Assembly (NCBI GenBank): GCA_949318235.1
Contig: OX439133.1
Location: 20,586,904-20,650,903 of the forward strand
From: Ecdyonurus torrentis
Taxonomy: Eukaryota; Arthropoda; Insecta; Ephemeroptera; Heptageniidae
Direction of reading: 5' to 3'
DNA: 64,000 bases
Positions 10,318 to 20,534 of this stretch are shown in pieces. A program made the position numbers and the translations under genes. Every line of letters starts with the position of its first letter. The first letter of the stretch is position 1. Under the pieces are notes generated by a model, which was not told where the DNA came from, did not search any database, and saw only the letters and a list, made by a program, of their open reading frames with translations.

Positions 10318-10581
10318 ATCCTTTCACTTTGTCGCCATGTTTGTGGTGCCTAATGCATTGTCCAACATAGAGGAAACATCATTTCCCCTCATTTTTCGCA
10401 TAAATATTATCTGATATTTGCTGATATTTTTCTAGCTTACTATAACCTAGAAATGAGGCTTCGATTGAGGTTTGAGGCTTCGCTTGCTATTAAAAAAAAA
10501 CGCTTTTCCAATACAATGCTGGTCTGTGTATTTCTGACCAACAAAATGATAGCTCTTAAATATGAGTGCAACCGGTGTATA
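10318..10581 (-). mobile_element. MITE-B copy 2, inverted relative to copy 1
   Basis: Reverse orientation: CCTTTCACTTTGTCGCCATG near the left, GTGGTGCCTAATGCATTGTC, and GAGTGCAACCGGTGTATA at the right end. Together with copy 1 it brackets the two MITE-A copies, so 9251-10581 looks like one large composite with inverted arms. The left terminus (TTGCAAATCCTTTCAC) is diverged from TATAGACC. Confidence 0.75.
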
Positions 10582-10884
10582 GATGCAAATTAAGTAATCC
10601 TTTTTTTTTTTTTTTTTTTTATTATTATTATTATTTTGAACAAGAGGCAGCTATCCTACTGCTTTACAACTGAATTAACTATTTCTAAATTTTTCATCAA
10701 CCACGAGAAAAAAAAAAGGATTATTATTTACTATACGAGTGTTTATATCCATACGCCGCGTAAATAATTTAAGCATTATTATTATAAATAATTTATTATA
10801 ATTTCATTTTCACATCTTGTATTATACAATTCTATTGAATTGAATAGCATACAAATAAATTCTTTTCCTTTGATTACAAAATAA
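10582..10884. other. AT-rich gap between elements, no gene seen
   Basis: Poly-T tract at about 10602-10620 followed by (ATT)n, then AT-rich DNA. Open frames on the minus strand spanning 10782-11308 read through MITE-H and MITE-I and are not genes. Confidence 0.6.
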
Positions 10885-11030
10885 TACTGTATCGATGTTG
10901 TTGCGAACAAATTGTATATCTCGTATTTTGTCAAAAGGAGCAAAATGTTTATCTCGTATTTTGTCACTAGAAGCAAAACATCTATCTCGTTTCCGAACGT
11001 AATATAGATGGCGCTCAAGGTAGACATTTT

Positions 11031-11270
11031 TAGAGAACTTTAACAGAGAAGCGACATCCCCATGTTTTAGGCAGACTGCAACACTCAAAAATTTTGACTT
11101 GGCAACGTTGCGTTTTGAAGCACCAATCAGAGGCCAGAAGTGGCCAAATCAAGGCGCCAATCAGAGAGTGCGCTATAGTAATTTCGACTGCAGTGTTGCC
11201 AAGTTTAAAGAAATAAGTGTTGCGGGTCTGCCTAATACATTGGGATGTCACTTCTCTGTTAAAGTTTTCT
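11031..11270. mobile_element. MITE-I copy 1, nested in MITE-H
   Basis: Inverted termini of about 40 bp: the left AGAGAACTTTAACAGAGAAG and then GACATCCCCATG are mirrored by the right CTTCTCTGTTAAAGTTTTCT with CATTGGGATGTCA before it. GC-richer interior with CCAATCAGAG twice. A second, more diverged copy lies near 16905-17134. Minus-strand open frames here are chance reads. Confidence 0.8.
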
Positions 11271-11316
11271 AAAATTTTACTTCTCGTGACAAGAAACGAG
11301 ATAGACATTTGCTATC

Positions 11317-11721
11317 TTAAAGCCCTTGCACTTATTTTTTTATCATTTAGAATACTAGATTGATAATTACAATTACCATACCTTATTATCCATGAATTAG
11401 ACACCAATATGTTGATTTTGTATTTATTTTTATTTATTTTTATTTTGACAGTTTAAATAAAACTTATCTGACGTCATAATGTACCAGTGACTGTGATTGG
11501 CTGACTCATCAGCGAATCACAGTCACTGGGTCTGGTCACGTGATAAGTCAGCCAATCACAGTCACTGGTACATTATGACGTCAGATAAGTTTTATTTAAA
11601 CTGTCAAAATAAAAATAAATACAAAATCAACATATTGGTGTCTAATTCATGGATAATAAGGTATGGTAATTATTAATCTAGTATTCTAAGTGATAAAAAA
11701 ATAAGTTTATAAGGGCTTTAA
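11317..11721. mobile_element. MITE-E, long palindrome flanked by TTAA, nested in MITE-H
   Basis: About 405 bp with arms of about 180 bp. The left end is TTAAAGCCCTTGCACTTATT and the right end is AATAAGTTTATAAGGGCTTTAA, read to 11721. TTAA at both edges suggests a TTAA target duplication. Each arm carries TGACGTCA (11469-11476 and 11576-11583) next to CAGTCACTGGTACATTATG-type sequence, giving two-fold symmetry. The loop contains GGTCACGTGA. No open frame. Half a copy is at 7836-7931. Confidence 0.85.
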
Positions 11722-11800
11722 CAAAAGAAGAGATAGACATTTTGCTTCTTGTGACAAAATATGAGATAGTCCTAGTGTTCGCAACAACATCGATATAGTA

Positions 11801-12212
11801 TATAATCAATAATCTATATGTATACAGTATATAACTATTCATTAATAACAAAATAATAATCTAGCATTCAAACACACAAACACACATACATATAACTAAG
11901 CTGTTCATTGTGATGCAACGTTGTATAACATTTCTATTTACTATTATTTGATTTGTTACTATAATTTTAACATAAATTTTAATCTAAATACTAGACTATA
12001 ATAATACATAATATATACAATTGAGATTTAATATAGGTAAACTACAATATTATCGTGTGAAGAGCATTGTATATTATTGCATAATTATATTGTCATCTAA
12101 TGTTATTTTATTACAATATGTGTATCTTTGTAATAATAATATTATGGAAATATGTTTAGGGGAAATGTTTGAAGTATTATTTATTTTATTATATTATAAT
12201 AAAATAGTAAGT
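11801..12212. other. AT-rich sequence, no gene seen
   Basis: AT-rich with a short ACACAC stretch (about 11873-11885). Nothing else supportable. Confidence 0.55.
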
Positions 12213-12452
12213 GACCAGTTGATATCTCACAAACTGAACGGTTTTAAAGTGACCGTCCAGGTCAAACAACATGTCTTTTTAATTCATTAAACACAAAATG
12301 GGACATCCAAAAGCATGTTCAATTTTAAATTTTACTCAAATGTAACCCCGCAAGAGAGCGTGAAAAAGTTATAAAGTAGGCAAAATGCACAAATTTTGAA
12401 CATTGCTGACGTCAGGATTGTTCATATTTAATTGAAAAAGTTGTATGGGTTG
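12213..12452 (-). mobile_element. MITE-C-related copy, diverged
   Basis: Reverse orientation. Matches the MITE-C order in pieces: AAACACAAAATGGGA, GTAACCCCGCAAGAGAGCGTG, TGCTGACGTCAGGATTG (TGACGTCA at 12407-12414), TTGTATGGGTTGCATAAGC. The start GACCAGTTGATATCTCACAA resembles inverted sequence at about 27020-27050 (GATATCAGCTGGTCACC), hinting at another relative there. AT-rich sequence with no gene follows to 12838. Confidence 0.5.
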
Positions 12453-12838
12453 CATAAGCTAAAAATTTGATCTTATATGTTTAAGGCATCAAAATTAAGT
12501 TCTTGTACAAAATAATTGTATTTTTGAAAATAATTTTTTGTGTTTAATAAATTAAAAAGGCATATTGTATGTTCTGGGCGGTTTCTTTTAAATATACAAT
12601 TTAACAATGAAATGTTACTTAAAAGTTTAGTATATGTGTATATGTTAAACATATGCAAACACAATCAAATATGAAAATTATTCCACTTTAAGATAAAATG
12701 TAAATTTAAAAAATTTATCTTTTAGCGCAAACTTTTCAATGAAATTAGCAAGCTTTTTTAAAAATTTAAATCTATGTAAAAAAATTTTTGGAACAAAAAA
12801 ACATTTTTTTAAAAATAATTAAATTTCATTTAAAATTT

Positions 12839-13004
12839 TTGACTAATAAAAGAAACAACTAATTTGAGGCCAACTTTAAGCGTTTTCGGTCACATCCGCT
12901 TCCGTTTCTACTTATTACGCATGCGCAGTACGCCGAAACGGAAGCGGGTGTGAGCAAAATCGCTTAAAGTCGGCCTCAAAACAGTTGCACCCTTGGTAGT
13001 CAAT
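12839..13004. mobile_element. MITE-J copy 2
   Basis: Foldback copy of the element at 7591-7756: TTGACTAATAAAAGAAACAA at the left, GAGGCCAACTTTAAGCG, CACATCCGCTTCCGTTTC, loop with ACGCATGCGCAGTACG, then GAAACGGAAGCGGGTGTGAG, CTTAAAGTCGGCCTC and GGTAGTCAAT at the right end. Confidence 0.85.
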
Positions 13005-13810
13005 GTTTTGCTGGATTTAAATTACGTAAAAATAATTATTGTTAAAATAACGTTGCTCTTTTGACTATTTTTGCACTAACAAGTCGGTTACCTTCTTCGT
13101 TAAAGAGGTTAATTCTTGTATAGTCCTTGTATATTCTATATAATCTCTCTTTGTATTGATCATTCAAAGTTTCTATCTGAGTGTGTAAGGATTAAAGACG
13201 GCAAACAAACACACGTACTGCGTTTTCTCTTTGAGTTTGTTTCTATTTTTTATTTCTGTGCTAGCAAGATTTTCACCAGACTATATATGGAAATTCTTCA
13301 CTATAGTAAAGACCTTGCTGGATTCCTCTATCATTTTCTTTTATATCATGACTTTTGTATCTCTGGAATCAAACGCAATCTTTCTATTTTTTTATTTAAT
13401 AAAAATCAATGGTAACTACTACATGAATTTCTGGATCAGTGATTATCATGCAGATAAAGAAAAAAAAATCAATATTAAAATTTGGTGCTCTTTTTTTTTT
13501 TTTTTTAGGTTACCATATTGTGTTTTAGTTTTATATATTTTACCTTGGTCTCAGCATAACGACGTTTACAATGGAAAATATACGTAAAGGACGGCCATCG
13601 TCTTAATATACAGTCCGGCATTCACCATGACAGTCTAGAGGAACCATTGAAACGTTGGACTAAATAACTAGTTTCCCATCCCCCAAAGAAGATAAATGAA
13701 TTCATTTTATGGTGAGCTCACATAAATATTCATAATTGTCTTTATCTTATCATTGTGGGAATAAAAATAGTAAAATACTTTTAGCCATTTGCAGACTTAA
13801 AGGCATGGAT

Positions 13811-13841
<31 letters not shown>

Positions 13842-13862
13842 GCATTGATATCACAAAACACT
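13005..13862. other. Less AT-biased stretch with overlapping small open frames; no gene assigned
   Basis: Between about 13080 and 13700 the base composition is less AT-biased than the surroundings. Two overlapping plus-strand frames run 13116-13415 (99 codons) and 13231-13587 (118 codons); the latter is hydrophobic, with Phe/Ile-rich segments. A poly-T/AG at about 13490-13508 resembles a splice acceptor. I recognise no family, and both frames use AT-rich codons, so no CDS is called. A poly-A tract lies at about 13817-13841. Confidence 0.35.
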
Positions 13863-14178
13863 TCGCCGTGTTCGCGCCCAAAACGTGAACTTGCATTTCA
13901 AGGTCAACTTACAAAACGTGAACTTGCATTTTTGACCAGTCCGCAAAACGTGAACTTGCATTTCTGACAAGTCCGAAAAAACGTGAACTTGCATTTTTTC
14001 CAAAATCTTTTGATTTGATTTTTGTAAAGATAATTTATTTACCAATCACCTCACTAAATTTGGTGAGTCTAATTTGAAAATATTGTTTTATATTTAAATT
14101 CTTAGTCAAAGACATCGTAGCACTCGGCAAAAACTGACCAAATGCAAGTTCACGTTTTGGGCGCGAACACGGCGACTT
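13860..14178. mobile_element. MITE-P: element with 36-bp perfect inverted ends and four internal direct repeats
   Basis: The sequence at 13863-13898 is the exact reverse complement of 14140-14175 (36 bp; core CGCCGTGTTCGCGCCC). ACTT flanks both sides (13860-13863 and 14175-14178), consistent with a 4-bp target duplication. The inner part of the left terminus, AAAACGTGAACTTGCATTT, occurs four times in direct orientation (13880, 13913, 13945, 13978; period 32-33 bp) and once inverted at the right end. No open frame is long enough for a transposase. Repeated terminal motifs in DNA transposons are often transposase-binding sites; that role is inferred here. Confidence 0.85.
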
Positions 14179-14194
14179 GATAATGAAGAAACTA

Positions 14195-14440
14195 ACAGAC
14201 TTAAAACTCAACTGTAGTGCCGTAGCAGTGATCACTGATCAGAAAGTTTTGACTTATATGCAACCTGCGCAACATTTTCATACAAATCGTTGTTTGTTTC
14301 TGACGTCAGAAATAAAAATTATCACGCTGCAAAGTGCATACTTTACAGTATTTTCACGCTCTCTTGTGGGGCCACATTTACATTCAGGAAAAAATTGTCA
14401 TCACTTTTCGAGATACCATTTTGCGTTTAATCATGTTGCA
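14195..14440 (+). mobile_element. MITE-C copy 3
   Basis: CAACTGTAGTGCCGTAGCAG, GTGATCACTGATCAGAAAG, TATGCAACCTGCGCAAC, TGACGTCA at 14301-14308, TTTACAGTATTTTCACGC, CTCTCTTGTGGGGCCACATT. It begins 16 bp after MITE-P and lacks the first third of the family. The open frame over it is not conserved in other copies. Confidence 0.75.
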
Positions 14441-15269
14441 TCGTTGTTATGGCTTTAAACTAAATAGTTTCTTTTAATTATGTTACAAATATTTCTTTTA
14501 CCTTACAATCCCCGTGCACTAATAAGAAAAAAAATGCAAATGTGCATTTTTTTTCTCTCTCTTTCTTGTTGTATATTATATTTAATTAAAAATACTTATA
14601 AAATTAACGAAAAAAAAAGTTGTATTATATTGCACTCTATAAAAGTTTGCTCTATTTTAATTTAACATTTTTTAATCCTATATAATTAATTTTTTTATTG
14701 AATATAAAAAGTACTTTCAATTTAATTTTCTTTTCAATAAGAATAGTTTTTACATATTTTAAATTTATTTAAAATAGGACAAACAGTTTATAACCTTGAA
14801 AAGTATTACCAGAGTATTACATTCCTTTAGGATTAGTATTGTATTAACTTTAACGCATTTAGTATGTAATGGATTGCAATGGTGAATAAAAATATTTATA
14901 AGTAAATTTCTTAATAAATTGTAGTTAATAAATTAATATAATTAAATATAATTATTTTTGTACTCTTTTTTTTTTTTTTTTCATCTTTTTTACCTTTTTT
15001 TTTTATTTATTTATCTTTGTATATTTATATAAAAAACAAACAGTATTTTTAGCTATTAATGTAAAATTTAAGCAAGAATTTCACATTTTACTACAATTTA
15101 TTAATGTTCTTAATATATTGTGAAAAATTTGTTGTTTGATTAGAAAATATTGTTATAAAAAAGTTTATTTTTACAATTTAAAATGAAAGCATTGTTGAAA
15201 CTTGTATATATATATTTGGTCTAATATATCGTAACATCCCACTAAAGTAGAATAATTTAAGAAGATGAA
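14441..15269. other. AT-rich sequence, no gene seen
   Basis: AT-rich with T runs at about 14966-14980 and 14995-15004. No structure or coding signal that I can support. Confidence 0.6.
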
Positions 15270-15408
15270 AAACAAACAAACTATTTTTGCAAAGAAAATA
15301 GCTACAAAAAAAAAAAGAAGTTTTTTTCTATGCTGAGCAATGTTATTCATTCCTCCAATATGGCGTCCAAGTGCATTTAGTATGATGTCATAGGTATACA
15401 CCCTATAG
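15270..15408 (-). mobile_element. MITE-A fragment, reverse orientation
   Basis: Reads in reverse CTATGCTGAGCAATGTTATT, CCAATATGGCGTCCAAGTGC, TATGATGTCATA (a mutated TGACGTCA) and GTATACACCCTATAG at the terminus (15408). Only the TGACGTCA-proximal third of the element is present. Confidence 0.75.
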
Positions 15409-15624
15409 CTAGCTGCTAGCACGAAGTATTCTTCAACTACTATCGTCACGTTATTTCCATTTCAATCACTTCCTTTTCCTGTTTTTAGATGTTTTAATAA
15501 GAAATCACTAAATATAAATTAATGCCAAGTTTTTTTTATATATTTGGGATCTCTCTGAAAAATTTCAATGTAAGGAAACTCAAATCAACACTAGTGACAT
15601 TGACATATAAGCTCCTTTGTTACC

Positions 15625-15932
15625 TTAAAGGCGTAGAAAACTTTGAACAACAAACTTGTCTAATATCCTAACATACTTAAATATTAACGTTGATTTGGCT
15701 GGAGTCATTTATTTGTAATATGTTTTCCATTCACGAAATGTCAGCTGCGGGTTTATTACGTCAGAGCTCACTAGTTCACGAGCGTGGAAACAGGTGATCT
15801 GTGACGTCATAAACCTGCAGCTGCCATTTCGTGAAAGAAAAATAATTATAAAACAATATCTCCGACCAAATCAACGTTGATATTTAGGTATGTTAGGATA
15901 TTATACATGTTTTTTTTTGTTCAAGGTGTTCA
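15625..15932. mobile_element. MITE-D copy 3
   Basis: Starts TTAAAGGCGTAGAAAACTTT. Symmetric centre with one intact TGACGTCA (15802-15809) and one mutated (ATTACGTCAGAG). The right arm has TATTTAGGTATGTTAGGATA and ends at TTCAAGGTGTTC, where a MITE-A copy begins. The terminal CTACGCCTTTAA is missing, so MITE-A insertion or deletion removed it. Confidence 0.8.
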
Positions 15933-15933
15933 A

Positions 15934-16245
15934 CATGGTGTGTGCGCATAACGTCATTTTGAGTGCTTTTCGATGCTCTGCCTGAGCAATGAATAGCATT
16001 GCTCAGCATAGGACAAACGTAGTTTTAGGCTTTTTTTGTCTTTGGAAAATTGGTAATTTTTTGGTTATTATAATTTTTCTTGCATACTTAAAACACTAAT
16101 TCAACCTGTTAACAGCATCAATGCTCTCAAAAACATTGCGAATTATTTTGAAACTGGCAAAACGAGTCATTTTATAAGTACTGGCCCATGTTATTTAGCA
16201 CTTACTTATGGCGTCAACTTTAACATGAATAAAACCACCCTATAG
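15934..16245 (+). mobile_element. MITE-A copy 3
   Basis: ATGGTGTGTGCGCATAACGT (TGACGTCA mutated to TAACGTCA), GAGCAATGAATAGCATTGC, TCAGCATAGGACAAACGT, TCAATGCTCTCAAAAACATT, TTATGGCGTCAACTTTAACA, end ACCACCCTATA. It replaces the end of the adjacent MITE-D. Confidence 0.8.
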
Positions 16246-16480
16246 CCTGCAACTAACATGGATATAAATTAGAGAATCAACGTATCTTGTATAATATATT
16301 ATATAGTATCTTGATTTGTCGTCATATACATATGACGTCATATATTGTGTTTGATTGACGTGTGTAGTTAATTGTTTTTGCATGCAGTTAAGTCATTGTT
16401 ACTGTAATGTTATATGTGTGTGTGTGTGTGTTGAGAACAATGGCATGTTTACACAGCTTGATTTTGGCTCACAGATAGAG

Positions 16481-16520
<40 letters not shown>

Positions 16521-16573
16521 TAGAGAACTACAGTATAACAAAGAACTGCCAACCTCAAATTGTAGGATGACCT
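16246..16573. other. Spacer with short TG and CT microsatellites
   Basis: Contains TGACGTCA at 16333-16340 outside any recognised MITE, (TG)n at about 16414-16431 and (CT)17 at 16484-16517. The open frame over 16355-16570 is mostly simple repeat. Confidence 0.7.
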
Positions 16574-16881
16574 GCATACACGACGTATGATGTCATATTT
16601 AATGCGCTTCGACGCCATACTAGAGTTATAAATAACATTGCTCAGCATAGAAAAACTTCGTTTTTTTTTTTTTTCTATTTTCTTTGGGAAATTGGTTAAT
16701 TTTTTATTATTATTATTTTTCCTACTTACTTGAGATACGAATTCAACCTATTAACAGCATCAATGCTCTCAAAAAATATTGCTTTGTATTTTTAAATTGA
16801 CAAAATGAGTTATTTTCCTATGCGACCTATGTTATTGAGTGCTCCAACATGGCGTCAACTTAAAACTGAATACATACACTA
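16574..16881 (+). mobile_element. MITE-A copy 4
   Basis: GCATACACGACGTATGATGT at the start, then GCGCTTCGACGCCATACTAG, AACATTGCTCAGCATAGAAA, TCAATGCTCTCAAAAAATAT, CAACATGGCGTCAACTTAAA, end ATACATACACTA. Both the terminal sequence and TGACGTCA (now TGATGTCA) are eroded. Confidence 0.8.
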
Positions 16882-16904
16882 GTAAGCCTACATTATACTT
16901 GATT

Positions 16905-17134
16905 TAAAGGCAGCAATAGCAGCTAAGTATAGCCAATTCTGAGACACCAATCAGAGAGCATGTAAGCACTCTTTTAGCACTTCTACTCTATCGCGCTATC
17001 TGATTAGTGCCGCAGAATGGCTTGTTCTTGGCTGCTATTGGTGCCTCGAAATAAAGTTATGTAAGCTTACTGTTTTACGTATTCAGTTCTGCCTAAAACA
17101 TGAGGATGTCACTTCTCTGTTAAAGTTCTCTATC
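16905..17134. mobile_element. MITE-I copy 2, diverged
   Basis: The right part matches the MITE-I terminus well: CTGCCTAAAACATGAGGATG then TCACTTCTCTGTTAAAGTTC. The interior includes ACCAATCAGAGAGC and an inverted pair AGGCAGCAATAGCAGC / GGCTGCTATTGGTGCC. The left terminus is not recognisable. Confidence 0.55.
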
Positions 17135-17140
<6 letters not shown>

Positions 17141-17186
<46 letters not shown>

Positions 17187-17223
17187 AAAACTGTCTGTCT
17201 CGCTCTACTCCTATTTCTCTCTC

Positions 17224-17253
<30 letters not shown>
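17141..17253. repeat. (CT)n microsatellite, interrupted
   Basis: CT repeat at 17141-17185, a 29-bp less regular spacer with CTGTCTCGCTCTACTCC, then CT repeat to about 17253. Confidence 0.95.
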
Positions 17254-17256
<3 letters not shown>

Positions 17257-18175
17257 TCTAATGAACGTCTGTTTTGTTATATAAATAGACCATAATACTT
17301 TTTTAAGTACGAACTACATGGTTAAGAATACATTGAACTTTACTATTGCGTAATTATTTAATTTGATGTTTTTGTACTCAAGAGAATAAAATTAAATTCT
17401 TAATTGTATACGATTATATTACGAGACGTATAATTTTATTAGACGTATAATTTTATGTTAATAAAATTATATCCATGAAATCAAGAATACAGTGTTTCAG
17501 TAGGATTTTGACACCACCTGTAAAATACAATACAGTTTTTATTTGTTAAAACTATTTTATTTCCTTGCATACGGAGACAAAAGTTATAACAGCCCATTTT
17601 CAAGAATATATTATTTTTTTTATTTATATATACATAGCAAAATATTAATACAACGTAAATTCCTAATTACATAATTTGAATTTTTATATAAGGTAAAAAA
17701 AAATAATAAAAATCATTCATTTGGTTGTGCAGCATACTTTTTCTACTTCTACAGCAAAATAATTTTTTAATTGGAAATTTCATGAGTAATTGTGCTGCTG
17801 TAGAGCGGAGCAATTTTACATGCGAAAGATTTTTTTTTAGTATACGATTGAGATAATATAATTTTACCTTTCAAAATATAATGCTAAATTTGCCATGTTG
17901 TTATTCTATAGTGAAAATTTTTAGCTGAATTGGAATTATAAAACAATAATATCTTCAGTATAATCTAGGTAACGTAATTAACTAGTCAGCAATTTTTTTT
18001 TTCATGCAATTTGTAACACAGTTCAATTTTTTTTAAAAGATTTAATTTTTTTATTTGTATAATTTTACTTCTCTGTTTTTTTTAATATCATATAATATTA
18101 TTCTTATTAAAATTAAAAATTGACACGTTTAGCAGTAATCATTTCCTATTTAGTACTTTATATAATTAATTGCTT
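17254..18175. other. AT-rich sequence, no gene seen
   Basis: AT-rich. The phrase ATAATTTTATTAGACGTATA with a neighbouring TTAATAAAATTATA (about 17425-17475) forms a weak local dyad. Nothing else. Confidence 0.55.
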
Positions 18176-18515
18176 AAGGGAGTAGGGTACTGACCTTATA
18201 TCTCAAAAACTAGAAATGTTTTGGGTCTAAATTTGGTGTCATTGTGTAGCTAAGGGTCACACCTAGCTGTGAAAAAAATTTCATGATGTTTGACTGTCCC
18301 GAAAAAATGAAAAAATTATTGAAATTAACATTGGGCCTTATGGGCTTAAAATTACAAAAAATCATATAAAATTAATTTGCACGGTGACCCCCTAATTTTT
18401 TTGACATATTTGAAATTGTCTCAAGCTGAAGTATCGTTGTGCAAAAGTTTAGATATTTTTGACGAGAAAAGTTTGAGTTTAATCGCCTACGTCGGTCCCC
18501 TACTATTCCTTCAGG
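18176..18515. mobile_element. Possible element with GAGTAGGG / CCCCTACT ends
   Basis: The left edge AAGGGAGTAGGGTACTGACC (about 18176-18195) and the right edge GGTCCCCTACTATTCCTTC (about 18495-18513) are imperfect inverted repeats bracketing about 340 bp with clearer base composition (GGGTCACACCTAGCTGTG, TGGGCCTTATGGGC). No other copy was seen in the window. The open frame 18377-18637 covers its right part but shows no domain. Treated as a candidate only. Confidence 0.35.
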
Positions 18516-19638
18516 AATGTTTCTTACTTACAATCGCCCTATATCCTTCATTATGTATATTTGTTAACGACTACTTCTTTTTCTTTACCAACGTACATCA
18601 ATGGCATTCCACGTCCACACATTTATTAAATGAATAATTTCTGTTGTGGAACCATAAAATATATCAATTAATTTTTTAAATATTATTAAATTTTCTATAA
18701 TAACTTAATTTATAATATATTAAACAAATAAAATATATAAATAATTAATATATTTATATATTGTTATTAAATATTTTATTGTAAAATTTTTATTTAAATA
18801 AAAATAAACAAATTCTATTTTAATTTTAAACTATTTTATTTTCTTGTACAAAAATAACAAAAAATGTTATAGTGCATCATTTTAACTATATATATATTTT
18901 TTTAAATTTACATAAAAAAATAATTTCGCTATGCTTTAGAATAATAATTATGATTAACACTATAACAATTATATTGAACAACGTATTTATTTAGGTGATT
19001 CTAAAATAGCAATATATATGCTACATGATAAATATGCATCATAATATTCAGTGAATTATATAAATAATATTGTATAGCTTTTATTTTCTGTATATTATGC
19101 AATTAAATTTATTTCATCTCAAAATTTACGTGAATTTTAAAAATCTCGTATCAAAATTTGCAGAAGAAGATCAGACTCCGCTGCAAATTCAAACAAATGA
19201 CTAACGGCACAGGCTTCTTGGGGACGTGGCTGCCACTTTTAAATCATGAATTAATTGCTGAAATTTAATTAATAAAGGTAAATATTGACGTCACTAGAAT
19301 CTACTAACTATACTCTTTCTAAAAATGTGCTCAAATACTGTCCCAAAAATCATTAGTCTTCCGATTGAAATTTGCAGTAATCAATTAAAAAAATTGAAAA
19401 TTTCTGAATTACAAATTTTTTGGGTTAAACAAAATGCACATACCTAAATTAAATTGTAATAAAAATATACATCGCCCACCTAATACTAAAAATGGAGCTT
19501 ATCGATATAACACGAGGGAAATGCTAAGGGTCCCCTTTAATTTAATATTATGCTTTTGGAGAAAAACACCTTTTTCCCCTTCATATTTTCATTATTATTG
19601 TTATGATTTGTTCTCTGCTTTTTTCTTTTGTAACTACA
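18516..19638. other. AT-rich sequence, no gene seen
   Basis: Mostly AT-rich. A somewhat more complex stretch at 19140-19330 includes TGACGTCA at 19286-19293 but no recognisable repeat or exon. Confidence 0.5.
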
Positions 19639-19756
19639 ACACCGAAATCCTACTTGATTTCAAGGATGAGAATAATTCAGTACCAATAATCAAATAGACA
19701 CCGAAATCCTACTTGATTTCAAGGATGAGAATAATTCAGTACCAATAATCAAATAG
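19639..19756. repeat. Perfect 59-bp tandem duplication
   Basis: 19639-19697 and 19698-19756 are identical (begin ACACCGAAATCCTACTTG, end ACCAATAATCAAATAG). A diverged relative is at about 21898-21950 (ACACCAACACTGGAATACTA then CTTGATTCAAGG). The perfect identity suggests a recent duplication or an assembly duplication. Confidence 0.95.
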
Positions 19757-20503
19757 AAACTGCAGGTGGCATATAGAGGGATCACAAACTAATCACTTTG
19801 CGCACGATGTTAGCTGTGCTAAGAACTGTATCTTTCTGCATGCCACGTAAATGCCTGTACTCGAGGTTCAACTTTTCTCTTGCTGTCAACCAATCTTTGC
19901 TATTATTATTTTTATTTTTTAGAAAAATGCTGCACTGATTTCGGAGATAATTAAATGAGGAATACTAGGCATAATTTTACGTGATTTAAGATAACAATGT
20001 TTAAAAATTTTATTTTAATCGATAACCTCCATTAGGAGAGGTTTTCAACAGGATGTACCTACTTTATTGCAAATTGTATGGCAGTAACGGGGATTGAATT
20101 TCAAAAATTTTACTCTTCACTATTTTACCGATAATTATTATAAATGTGCATTTTTTTTGAAATTATAATTTAAATTTTTTCTTTCTTTTTTTTTCTCTTT
20201 TACTAAATAAAACTGTTTTAGAATATAATAAACAAAAATCTCATGGTCAAACCTGCGTAATACTAAAAAAAAAAAAGTTAAAGATGTTAATAATAATAAT
20301 TTAATATATACAGAGCATTCAATTTCAATTTTTAAGTATAAAAAAAAAGGCTTTGTTGCTTTAACCTTCACTAACAATAAAGACGTTTAAAATTGGAATA
20401 TCTTTTTGAGGCATTGTAAGGGTATGACAGCCTTCTAATGCAAAACTTCAACGGCAAATGTAATATAAAATTTTATGACAAGCATATTTAATTTTTTTGA
20501 ATG

Positions 20504-20534
<31 letters not shown>

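Larger units (their letters stand above)
10885..11800. mobile_element. MITE-H: large foldback element containing two nested MITEs
   Basis: The termini TACTGTATCGATGTTGTTGC (from 10885) and GCAACAACATCGATATAGTA (to 11800) are inverted and nearly identical. Subterminal regions carry repeated TATCTCGTATTTTGTCA-type words, about three times on the left (10913-10990), and the inverted AGCAAAATGT/TGACAAAATATGAGATA forms on the right. MITE-I (11031-11270) and MITE-E (11317-11721) interrupt it. Without them the host element would be only about 270 bp. Confidence 0.8.

Noticed and set aside
10782..11308. Three overlapping minus-strand frames of 81-92 codons
   Set aside because: They run through the MITE-H and MITE-I inverted repeats and into AT-rich flank.
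13880..13996. Regular 19-bp direct repeats that superficially resemble a short CRISPR array
   Set aside because: The spacers are only 13-14 bp and two are near-identical (TGACCAGTCCG, TGACAAGTCCG). The block lies inside an inverted-repeat element in a eukaryotic genome.
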